Below, one piece after another: positions 32,930-45,200 of a DNA stretch of 64,000 nucleotides (position 1 is its first letter; each line of letters starts with the position of its first letter). The stretch lies in the NCBI RefSeq assembly GCF_902148855.1, contig NC_043957.1, positions 18,750,678 through 18,814,677 on the forward strand, read 5' to 3'. Made by a program: the position numbers and the translations under genes. A model generated the notes under the pieces. The model was given only the letters and a program-made list of their open reading frames with translations, did not search any database and had not been told where the DNA came from. The stretch is from Sphaeramia orbicularis (lineage: Eukaryota; Chordata; Actinopteri; Kurtiformes; Apogonidae).

Positions 32930-33161
32930 TTTACAGACGCTCCCTGACGTCATTGTTGCGGAAGTGAAAAGTCTACGTGGGGAAGAAAGGTTGGTCTGAC
33001 CGTGTTGGAGCAGCTTCCACACCAGCAGCACCCATGTCCAATCCAGGCTAGCTGTGTTTCCCGTCGAACCAGTGTTCCTCCCCACCCCTGCCGACCAAAT
33101 GGTGGCGTAGGTGCAGCAGCCGGGGCGTATAAATGGGACGGAAAGCCGACGACAGCCTGTA
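32930..33161 (+). promoter_or_regulatory. txndc11: txndc11 promoter and 5' UTR
   Basis: A palindromic CRE, TGACGTCA (32945-32952), is followed by an ETS site GCGGAAGTG (32958-32966) and TACGTGGGG. The stretch is CpG-rich, unlike the DNA to its left. CRE and ACGTGG cores are targets of ATF/XBP1-type factors, which would suit a gene for an ER redox protein; this is inference. Confidence 0.5.
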
Positions 33162-33286
33162 ATGCTGCGCCGGGCGCGGCAGTGTCTCCGGCAGGTGCTG
33201 TTTCTGATGGCCCGGAGACCCCATCTCCTCTGCGGGGCTATCGTGCTCGGCGTCCTGCTCATACTGGCTGTCAAGTTCACATGCAG
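33162..33286 (+). CDS. txndc11: txndc11 exon 1: membrane anchor
   Basis: Starts [20 protein letters not shown] and continues into a hydrophobic segment ending KFTC. The basic lead before the hydrophobic part fits a type II signal-anchor. The donor is gtaaca, leaving phase 2. Confidence 0.85.
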
Positions 33287-36200
33287 GTAACAGTAAACAA
33301 GAGCTAAACAAGACCGGCTCCTGGAGGTCTGCACTTGTTTTAGTTTAACCCAGGCTCTGAAACATAGTTTGGTGGAAGCTGTAGCATTAGATCACAAATG
33401 AACCAGCTTCTAAAAACCCTAACCTAGACAGAACTGGTCTGGGTCTACCTTATGTTTTGTGTCTTATCAGAAGAAACTGTCGTGTACTGGACAAGAGGAT
33501 TAACTCCTTCTGTAAACCGTTTACCCCTCTGTCAGTGTGCTTTCCCATACTGTATCTGTTACCTCTTCAGTGTAGGAATATTATTGTATTGTTTTCTGTT
33601 GTGCATTTAAACACACAATGAACAGCACAATTACAAAAAGTGGGAATCCAAGAGTAACTGTCATTTGATTACACTTATGCTGTAGTTGAATTTGCAAGAA
33701 AAGCATTCTCTTAGTGCTTCTGTAACACATATAAACTATATTTCATGTACATGCGTGCATCTGTTCTATAGTAACTCTGCTCATTCACATTTGACGTCAG
33801 AGTCTGTTTAAATATCTATTAACAAACCTGGATAGTAGGTCGCAAGAGATTTAATTTGTTTTGCCCAATAAAATGTATCTTTATTACTTTACTGCTTACT
33901 TTTACTGCATAGTAAAATTGTTCATAGCAGTCAAAATATTGATTATTGTTTTGTTGAAGAAACTAGACAGTTATTTATGGTTTTAAATTTGTAAAGACAC
34001 GACAAAAATGAAATCAAAGATGCTATACATGCCTTAGTGTTTAAACTGAAGTTGTGAAGCTGTGTGTAAGGCCTTTTGTGAAATGGGTTACAATCGTTCA
34101 TCATTAAAAATTACATCCCTGGATAAAACACTTTTAGAGTATGCACATGTTTTCTTCCAGATATCACTGTTTGCTTCCAGTTTAATGTAATCACATGATA
34201 TAATTTGCTCCTGTGTCTGTTTTTTGTCGTTCTATTTTTGATACTAAAGTGTGTAACAAACGGGCAACAAGGGCATGAAGTGCTGTGATAAAAATGTTCA
34301 TTTCAGTCAATAGTTTTCATGATAATATGCCACATTACTATTTCTTTAGTATTACAGGTTTAGTTTTGGCTCCAAGTGAAGAAACCACATGGTTTCCTGA
34401 AGGACTTATACTTGTAAAAGACATCAAAACAAGCATAACTCAGGAGGAAATGACACTAATCTGCTGTTGCACCGAACTGTGACGGTGAAAGAAACTTAAA
34501 ACAAATTGTAGACAAATGATCTTGGATATATCCTGTTTCTGTGACACCATCCCCAGAGGAGGCAGAGCTGCGTATTCACATGGAGATTACATGAAATCCA
34601 TGAGAGACATTGTTCATATGATGTTTTACAGTAACATGAAAAGATATCATCTTGCATCACAGTAAGTGGATGTCAGTTTCTTTATGATTCCTAATGCTCA
34701 TTGACCTCCGTTCTCTCTGCAGCCGTGCAAAGAATGTGGTGGCACCAGCTCGTCCTCCAGTTCGCTTCTTTTCCACAGACGCCCCCGTTGTGGACCTCTA
34801 CCTGGGTCAGCTAGACCAGGTGAGACTCACAGACACAGATATCCAATGGAAACATATTTTAATGAATCAGACATACATGACTGCCAGAAGGTTTGTTGTT
34901 TTTGCAAGATTATAATGACTTAAGGTACATATGCACCAGCTTCAGTGTATAAGAAATATGTAGCATGAAAAAGACAAATTTCACTAAATAAGAGACCTAA
35001 GTGTCCAGCATTTGACCTGACCTTTTTCCTTAATGTGTCTTGAACTTCTCTGAGCAGACAATATAAGATCACACTCACACCTAATACTCACTGTAGAGGC
35101 CATTTAGTTCATATTTTTATGTGTTTAATACTGTACACAATCTTTTCTTGTAGTATCTTAATAAAGAGACTGAGAAATGAACATTTTTGTTCTGTTACAA
35201 ACATGTAAAAACAATGTAACCGACAGTGGACAGTGCTTTTGTACGTACTGTAACTGTATCTATATGTGCAACAATAAGTAATGGATTCATGGGGGTATTT
35301 CAGGATGTTGTTACACCTGCGTGTTTCAGGTTTCATTAAAGTATGTTCATTCAGTCTTGATAGTTTTGCTTTCACACTGTAATTTTGAGACTGTTCAAAC
35401 TGAGCATCGGTGCATCATGTGCATATCTATGTTCTTTCATCATCATTTACATGTCCTTTGTTTAACTATACTTGACACTGATTGGTTTGTAGACAGATTT
35501 GCATCTGATCAGCATGTTCTTATTTTCACCCACATTCAGGTTTTTTTGTTATTCTTGTTTTTACTGATTGACAGTTTTGCATAACCTACTGAAATTAGTT
35601 TAAAAATCTAAACCACAACACTGGAAAACATCCATGCTGTAATGAATCATGTAAATGAATTTTGACAGAATCTTTCCAGTGTGTTTTTGATGACAAACAC
35701 TGGAGCCATGCACAGTTCAGTTGAACAATGCAAATAATTTGAGGTATTTAAGTATTTCAGACAGTAATAATAAACATAACATGCTGCATGCTTTTAATCC
35801 CCCTTGGCCAAATATAGTTTAAGGTCCTTTTGAAAGTTACTGCCCTATAATTTAGATTAGATTGTCTTTGTGCAAAATGTATTACATACATATTTATATT
35901 TGAAAGTACTCTTATATTATTACTGCACAAGGCCATTTGACTTTGAAAACGTAGGTCAAAGTTGCCTATTTTCCATAGGTTTCTGCTCCATGCCAAGATG
36001 CATCCACAGTATAAATTTGGTGCAGATATCTCACAGCATTCTTCAGATAATGCAGTCATATTATTGAATGGATAGACGGATGGACAAAATTATTATACAA
36101 TACCCCTTCAGCCAGAAGTTGGCTGAGGGGAAAAAATGATGATGCTGACTTGATATTTTTTTATACTTGTAAGACAAACTATATTTCTGAGGAATTATGT

Positions 36201-39200
36201 TTTGAAATATTTATGTGTTTTTCTGATATGTTGTGTTTTTGCAAATCAAAATGCATCAGATTGTTAATAGTATTTTGTATTTGTAAACCAGGTTGTGTTT
36301 GTCTGTGAATTGCAGGGCTTTTGTCATATTCTTTGCTCATCTAGGACATTAAGAGAGTAACATTTGTCCTTCCAGGTGGAGCGTCTCAGGAGTGTGGCGG
36401 AGGTGTCCCTCATTTTTTTCTATGCACCATGGTGTGCCCATTCGATGGCCGCCCGGCAGGAGGTGCAGCAGGTTGCAAAGAAGCTCGCCAAACAGGTGCG
36501 TAACAAATGAGAGTTCATGCCACTCTGCAGGATTCTTTAAATACCAGGAGGTCAACAACTTACCCGACAAAGTACAGTAGAAGAATAGTACTGGAGAAAG
36601 ACAAGTTAAGACTTCTGCATGGTCGTGGACTTGCAACAAAAATTTGATGCGCATATTAAGAAAGTATCCAAAACCATCCACATCAATGATCAATATCATT
36701 GGTCTACAATTTATTTATTTATTTATTTATTTATTTTTTAGAAATGATCCACATGTGGTAAATCTTTCATACTTCAGTAAGATGAATTGGAAACAAATAA
36801 CCAAAGCGAGGGTTATGTGACGTTTTCAGTGTATATGAAAAAGTGTTACTACACATATGCTTATGTCCATTCATTCATAGATTTATAACCATTCCAGTAT
36901 AAAGAAGTTGTAAAATGAATGTATTGTAATGTGCAGACAGTGTTTGGAAGTAGATCTGGTAGCTCTAACCCAAACATTTCTTTGGAGTAAAACTCATTCT
37001 ACCATTAATTCTCACTATTTCACATTTTGACCCAAGACTGTATCTGTGAAACTACAGCCAACCAACATTTGGACTGAATTTATATTTACGAGTGAGTCAA
37101 ACTTATCAAAGTTTTATAGTCTTTTACTCTGGAGGTATTTTACTTGCAGACTAGTGTTATATGTGCATGCCATAATTTTATATAATCTTTTTATCATCAT
37201 TGTGCGACCAGGCAATCCAGATGACATTGAACCCTATAGAACCAGTATATAAACAAACATAGGATCAAAAGCCAGTAAAATGGCATTCAGGAAAAGTACA
37301 ATTGGTGAAGTTTTGAGAGTGTGTGAATGGTCTTGTACCAGAAATATTTAGTCAGATTATCTTAAAATATAACAGTTAAGGATCCACCACAAGGGGAGCT
37401 GCTGTGGAAACTGTAGACCAGCAAAATGCAAAACAACATTTGGTCAGCCTGTCTCTGTTAAAGGTCCTCAGATCAGTTATATCTCACCACCAGAAATAAA
37501 AAATATTAGCTAGTTAAAATGTTTTCAACCACAAGGCAAATCTATCATTAAACACTGACATTAATCAGTTTGATTGACTAAGAATGCATGAATGTTCACA
37601 CCTGTTATACCTGCTCTGAGGTATCCTGTATCTTCTACTAGATTGCATTAATTCATTCTGTGAGTTCAGTTAAAGCTCATTTTACGACCTTGTGTGATGG
37701 TCGTTTGTTCTAAGACGACTTATGACAAACATAAGGATTTGAGACTTGCATTGCACAGTTAGTTTTCCAAATCAGCTGGTGATACTGTACCTTTGAGCAG
37801 ACGCAATACTCGCTCTATAAAAAAATCAACATGATACTTATACTAACCCCAGATACCCTGAGACTTCAAAGAAAATGTAACCATTGATGTTCTTTAAAAG
37901 CCAAACCAGAGATACAGGCTGCAAATGAGCTACTGTAAGTCCTATATACGTTACATCAGTTACAGTGCTTAAATGTATTGTCCCTGTCAAATAGACATCT
38001 AAATAAATAAAATAAAAACACGTATCTACGGAGACATACGAAGCAGAAGAGCTAATACGGCAGAACAGGCGCCATAAACACTCGATTGCCATTTTAAATG
38101 CTTTTATTTGTCGGTTCCACACAAACGCAGGTGCAGTTTGTGGCCATCAACTGCTGGTGGAGTCAAGGGAAGTGTAGGAAACAAAACCGCCTCTATCAGT
38201 ATCCCATCATCCACCTGTTCTACAGAAGGTAACACGCAGACCTCCTTTTATTCGAGTTGCATGTGATGGCAGTTGTAAATATTGTGAGATGCATTTGAGG
38301 AAAATATGACAGCAAAGAACAGGTGTTATATGCTTTTCAAAATATTCAATAAGAACAGCTGTCATTTAATACTGCCTTTAAAGAGATGTGCATCATTAGG
38401 CACTGTAGATCGACGCTTTAGGACAAGGGTATTCAAATCCGATCTTTGAGGGCCGGTATCCTGCATGTTTTAGATATTTCCTCTTCATCACACCTGGAAG
38501 TCATTACATTGTTATCAGGCTTCTGCAGAGCTTGATGATGAGCTGATCATTAATTGAACCAGGTGTGCTGGAAGAGGGAAATATCTAAACATGCAGGATA
38601 CCGGCCCTCGAGAACCGGATTTGAATACTCCTGCTTTAGGATAATAATTAGCTTCCTGTATTCCTGTATTCCTTCATCATAATATTTCATCTGATGTGGT
38701 TTTCGCTCATACATTCTGATACGTCTCATCTTGTAATAAATTGAGTTATTTAACATCTGCTCCTCCCCCTTGGACGTGAATGTCCTACTTCTTAGGCATA
38801 TTATCTATTTAAAATCAGTGAGTGGATTTGTGAGAGAATGGGTAAACTAAATCCCTTCCTGTTCATAAATCTTGTTCTTGTTTGTGCTTCTGTGCTGCAG
38901 GTTCGGGCCCATACAGTACAAAGGTCCATTTGTGGCTCCTTATGTGGAGAGTTTTATCCTTAAAGTCATCACACCACTCACTTACCTCCCATCAAGAGCC
39001 ACACTTGAAGAGTTCCTGTCTTATCATGAGGTATGTTTCTCGTTGGTTGAGTTCAGTCAGTGTAAAAACATTAAGCCATACACCAGATCTTAAAGCTGCG
39101 GGAGTGATGTGTGACGAAAGAAACATCTGCAAGAGTTGAAGGAAGGTCTAGAGTCGTGGTTCTCAAACTGGTCCGGCTTCAGGACCCACTATCACCCCTC

Positions 39201-42200
39201 AGTGACAAGGATTATGAAGGACACATCAGAGGCACGTTTAGAGAGTCCAGATTTAGATGGTTGGTTATGCACAGAGGAGGGATAGTGAGTACATTGGTAG
39301 AAGGATGATGATAATGATGTTCTCTACCAGGCAGGGTACAAAGAGGAAGAACAAAGAGGAGGTTTACGGATGTGGAGGAGGACATGAAGGAGACAGAGTC
39401 AGATGGAAGGAAGTGATCTGATGTGAAGACGCACAAGGGAGGAGTAGGGGTTATAGTAGACGTAGACCAGATCTTGATACAGAATTCTAACAGCAGGTGT
39501 CACAACTGACTCAGCAGACACACCTGAGTGAAGATAATGAGACACTGGCACTAACACACCTCTCACCAGGTTTTGCAACAGCCAATAATCATTAAATGTG
39601 AAGAAGTATGTCACCCTTTCTGTGTTTTTTCACCTCACCTCATCATTCAGATCTGAAATGTTGCCATTGTGATGCAGTTTTACTTTTCTTTCAGACTAAT
39701 TTATCTCCGCGTGTCGTTTCTCCAAAAACATATGAGCATTTCTTCTAAACAGATGTCCATGTTACCATTCTTACCTTAGCAGTAAATTGTGCATGGCTCA
39801 GTTTGTTTGTAGACAAATTAAACAGAATACGTTGGCTTGGTGCTGTGATGCTGTCAGCACATGTTGCTAATGTAGGATATTTTTAATTTGATAAAACCTC
39901 AGAGTCAGAATGACAAAGATGGGTTGGTTCAGTCATTTTACAAAGCTTCGGTTTAAGGTCCCACCATTAAGTGTAACTCTAACTAAAATATTTATTCCTC
40001 TGTATGATTTGCAGCTATTTTTTTCTTCAAGCATTTAAGGTTAAACTGTTTGATAAAATATGTACGCGATCTGTGTTTTGTGTCCTCCAGCCTCGAGTGG
40101 TGGGGTTCTTCCAGTTTAACTCTTCTCCTCAGCCTCCTGGGTACATCACATATCTGTCGTCTGCCCTGCAGGCCCTGAAAAGAGGTAAGAACATGACGCC
40201 AGTTCCACCAAATACATCACCAAGCCAAATACTGTAGGTCAGAGATAAGAAAGCACAGATAAGTCAATACAAGATTCAAGAAATGTACATAATTCAGTTT
40301 GGAAAAGGACACTGTTGTCAGTCCTGACTGTGTTGCTGGTGCAGATTCCGTGGCGTCGTTCGCTTCGGGGTCGTGACCAACAGACAAGTGGCAGAGACCA
40401 TTTCAGTGATAGAAGATGGAACCGTTTACCTCCACCGGAGATTTAACTCCTCCTTGGTAAGTGATGTTTTCAGCTGTGGGGTTTGAAGAACATATCAATA
40501 AACGTGATTCAACGAAGTGGTGTTTCGCAAAACATTTGTCTCGAATTAGATCGAGTGTATTGTTTTACATATAATGATGCAGTATACTGCAAAAGCGAGA
40601 TTAAATTATTAGACATTTAGGACAAACAAAAAACTATTTTTGAAACGTTTCATCAGTCAAAACATTTTCAAGAATAAAATCAGTCAAAAGTTGAACTTCG
40701 AAAGGCTCACAGCAAGAAGGTCCTGGGTTCGATTCCAACACCAGTCGACGGGGGGTGGGACCTTTCTGTGTGGAGTTTGCATGTTCTCCCCGTGTCAGCG
40801 TGGGTTCTCTCCGGGTACTCCGGCTTCCTCCCACAATCCAAACACATGCACTAATAGGTTAATTGGTTAATCTAAATTGCCCATAGGTGTGAATGTGAGA
40901 GTGATTGTTTGTCTCTATATGTCAGCCCTGTGATGAACTGGTGAAATGTCCAGGGTGTACCCCGCCTTCTCCCGTAAGTAGCTGCGACCCCCGTGACCCT
41001 AGTGAGGACAAAGCGGGTTCAGAAAATGAATGAATGAACTTCGAAAATTACTGAGGAACGATGACCTGGGCAAATGAGAATTTACAGACAACAAACGCAG
41101 CTGTAGTCAGCAGATGATGGACCTCACATAGGACACCATCTGTAAAACCAAATTAAATACAGAATAAACTTTAGAATGTTTTTTTATGGTAACGTAAGAC
41201 GCCTGTGCAATGTCTTATATTTTTTGTCTTTCAGATTTTCCCTCGAAAAGAACGCAACTTCACATCAGAAGCTATCTGTAGCTGGGTGTTTGAACACCAC
41301 GAGACCGTCCTCCAATGGCTGCAGCCGCCAGGGACAAAGTCCCGCCTCCTGGAGCAGGAGCTGACAAAGGGTCCGGCACTGCTGCTGTTCCTGCCATACA
41401 ATCCACTCGGCACCAAACCCAGTCCTGTTTTACAGCAGGTGACACATAAATCCCAAATTAACCTTTCAGACTGATTCTCAATGAGCCTGCTTACATCCGC
41501 ACTAAAACGCCGATCATTATCTGATTTCACATGATCACATAAACAGGGTAGTCTGATATGCTTAACCAAATAACAGCAGTAATCTAATAATGAGACATCA
41601 AATAAACACACCTGGATTTCTCCCCTATACTCTGATGTGTTCATGCATACAGGTTAATCTGAATTATTTTGTTCTTTTACATCTGCACATGTGTAAAAAA
41701 CACTAAAATCGTAGAAAATGGAGGTGACATAGTTAAATGTGAGTGGAAGACAATATGAAGGAGTTTGATTCTAACGTTACTACATATGTATGTACTCCAA
41801 AAGAAATGCAACTGAAACGTCTAACCCAGGGTTTTTCAGTTATCACATTTCTGAAGCACTTGTAAACACATCAGATCTGATTATTACAAATATGTAATTA
41901 CTCGCAGTTATTGGATTTTTATGTTCATGGAAACGGGCTCAGTGTATGTCCGATATTTTTATGTGTTGTTTACTTTACTTTTGTTTTCCAGGTTGCAGAT
42001 GTCGCTATGCGTTATCATTCCTGTAACAACAATAACCACTCCAGCGTGGACAGAAGTTTCACCTCCCACTCACTGTGCTGCCACTCGGTTCTTCTCCCAC
42101 AGTCCAGGACAGCTGTCTGCGAGGTGTGTCTCAACCCACCAGGACCCAGTGGGAGCAGCTCGTCTGTTCGCTGCTCGTTCCCCTCCTCGGTTCACATGGG

Positions 42201-45200
42201 GGGGCTGTCGGTGTCTTCTCTCCGACACTGCTGCCTCCACCCCCTCCCTGTCCTCGAGTCCACGCAAACTGCAGCCTCAGTGGGTTGTAGCAACTTTCTG
42301 AACAGCTACAGCCCGTTTAGTCATTACAGTGCCTGCTGCAGAAAAATAGAACCTCAACTCAATGAATCGTCTTCGCAAACCAAAGAAGGGCTAGACGAGG
42401 ACAAAGTCCCCCTTTTGCCTTCTACGTCCGGATCTCCTCTTCCTCAGCAGGAAGGAGACGGGTTCACAGGGCTCCGCTGTCGGACCAACAAGACGCTCAG
42501 GTTTTATGTGCTTGATGTTGCTCTGAACTGGCCTCTGGCAGTCAGGCTCGGCGCAACAGGCAACACTAGTGCTGTCCCTCAGCAGGAGGCTGCTGGGAAA
42601 GGAGACTGCTCGTTCGCAACCATCGTGAACCTGAAGGATGAGGTTCATTACGTTCTCCACCGCAGCCCTGCAGCAACACTCACAGAGTCTCTGGGTAAGA
42701 AAACACCCTTACCTTATGAACATGTTTTCTAAAATGCTTCATCCAAAGTAATTTTCTTAATGAAGTCTCCTCAGTTCACTTTCTGTCATGATTATTCCCA
42801 CATTTCTCCTTCAAGTTTTTAATACAAAGTTTCTATAAAAACTAAAATGCAATGAATAGGTTTCATGTCCAAACCCTCTAGTGCAGGGGTGTAAAACATT
42901 TGGCTTGTGGGCCAAATCAGCCCAGTCCGGCCCATAGGATGAATTTGTGAAATGCTAAAATTACACAGAAAACATTAAAAATAAAGGGTTAGTTCAGGGT
43001 CCACATACAGCCCAATTTGAATTGAAGTAAAATAATAGCATAATAACCTGTAAATAATGACAACTCCATCTTTTTCTCTTTGTTTTAGTGCAGAAAAGTA
43101 ATATTACATGATGAAAATGTTTATATGTACAAAGAATCCTTTCACAAAAAATTTCAACTATTATAACAACAATGAACAATCTGAATTTTTTTTAAAGAAT
43201 TTTTAGCAATATTCTGCCTGGTATTAAATGTTTTCTGCATTTGTAAATCCACTGTGATCTGTAAGTTGTAATGCTCATGTGTAAAGGGTAAGCTGAGGCA
43301 AAATATTGTTAAAATTATTTATTATTTATAGGTTATTATGCTGTTATGTTACTGGTCCGGCTGCTTGAGATCCAATTGGACTGTGTTTGGCCTCTGAATT
43401 AAAATGAGTTGAACACCCCTGCTGTAGTTGTTCCTAATCAGAAGGGATAGTTAAACTAGTCTCCCATCAATTTTATTACACACATGATGTTAGATTCTTT
43501 ATATCTGTATTAAAATATTTAGTCTTAGAGAAAAAAAATATATTAAGACAATGTTTTGAGGCTGATTTGTGTCAAGACACCGTGCTAGTAGGATGTTTTA
43601 CAACTATTCCCAACAGCAGAACTCTGTTTCGATAGAGTAGGGAATGTGACGCTGTGAAGGAGAATAATTGGTCCCACTTGGATTTTTTTTCACTTCCAGA
43701 CTTATTGATTAATTTACTTTGAGCTTCACTTCAATGTCTATACAGTTTCAGATAGGATCTTATATGAAATAGTTCATTTCCATCATTTTTTGTAGTGAGG
43801 AGGGATGGTGAGAAGACACTGGCTGATTTTCTGCTGTTTCCTGCTCCAACATATCATTATGAGGTTCTACTGTGACCAGTAGATAAGATCATGTATATCA
43901 GGGCTGCATCATCACTGTGATGTGCGCATGTAATAATGTGTGTATTAATAAGATAAGATAAGACTTTATTTATTCATTTGTGGGGAAATTTCACAGTTAA
44001 CAGCAGCAACATATAACAAACAAGTGCAGAGAAAAAGACGGGTATAAAAACCACAAACACTAAAGGAAAAGTTTGGTGCTGGAGGAGCTGCTCAGGGCCT
44101 CTTAGCTTTGCCTTAATCTCGATTTTGCTCTTAAAAAGGTTATTAATCACCTTTCAGATGCAGTTATGTGACTTATACCAAAATAACTCAAGGATATCAC
44201 TCTAAAAATCTACAATACTTATGAAAATTCACCCAACTTATCTTCAGATTAGAATCTAAAGTCTGTGACTGAGATCTTTGCATATTATACATATAGGAAG
44301 ACCGACTGATGTGGCTTTGATTTGCGGTGTTTTGCATACACACATAGATGCTTCTCATGGAAATGACCGTGAAATGGACGAGGCTGTTGGAGTTGTTGGT
44401 GTCAAAGCTCTAAAGGGGGTTCCTCCATGTGTGTCTAAACTAGAGGACTGTACTCTTATGTATGTTGTAGAGGCGTTCATCAGGAACTTCAGCGCTCCGT
44501 ACAGCCTCCTGCAGAGACACCTGGTTGGAGAGGAGGACAGGAAGGGAAAGGATGAGGGACAACGTCCGTCCACTCCACGGCCACTCATTGCAGAGCTGAC
44601 CACCTCCTCCTTCCTGTCTACAGTCATGGATGTCCAAAAGGTGACACAAGACTCTGTTTTCATGATCCTGTTCCTCAGATGAGTGGTATCCCCATCCTGA
44701 TACAGTGGTGTGTAAAACTATTAGAACACTTGTCAGATCTTAAGAAACTGGTGGTTTATTTGTTCCCACAGCCTGAATTTAACTTTTTTGCCATTGCAAA
44801 AAGCAAAGGTACTGAGAATATTTCACCTATAAATTTATCAGTCCAGTCCTTTTTTACATTTTACTCTAATATTTAGTGTGCCCGCCCCCCCCCCCCCCCC
44901 CCCCGGCAACAATCACAGCAGCGTATCTTTCTGGCATTGTGTCGACATATTTTCTGAGAATTTCAACCCCAATGACATTCCACACTCTCAGAAGCTCATT
45001 CCAGAGAGTTTCCTTGGATTGTTACGAAGGGAGGCCACACTAAATATCAGAGTAAAATGTAAAAAAAAAAAAAAAAAAAAGGACTGGACTGATAAATTCG
45101 TAGATGAAATATTCTCAGTACTTTTGCCTTTACCTTTTGCAATGGCAAAAAAGTGAAATTCAGGCTGTGGGAACAAATAAACCACCAGTTTCTTAAGATT

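Noticed and set aside
33002-33334. Frames of about 100-140 codons around txndc11 exon 1 on both strands
   Set aside because: They overlap the CpG-rich first exon in other frames; the membrane-anchor frame is the conserved one.
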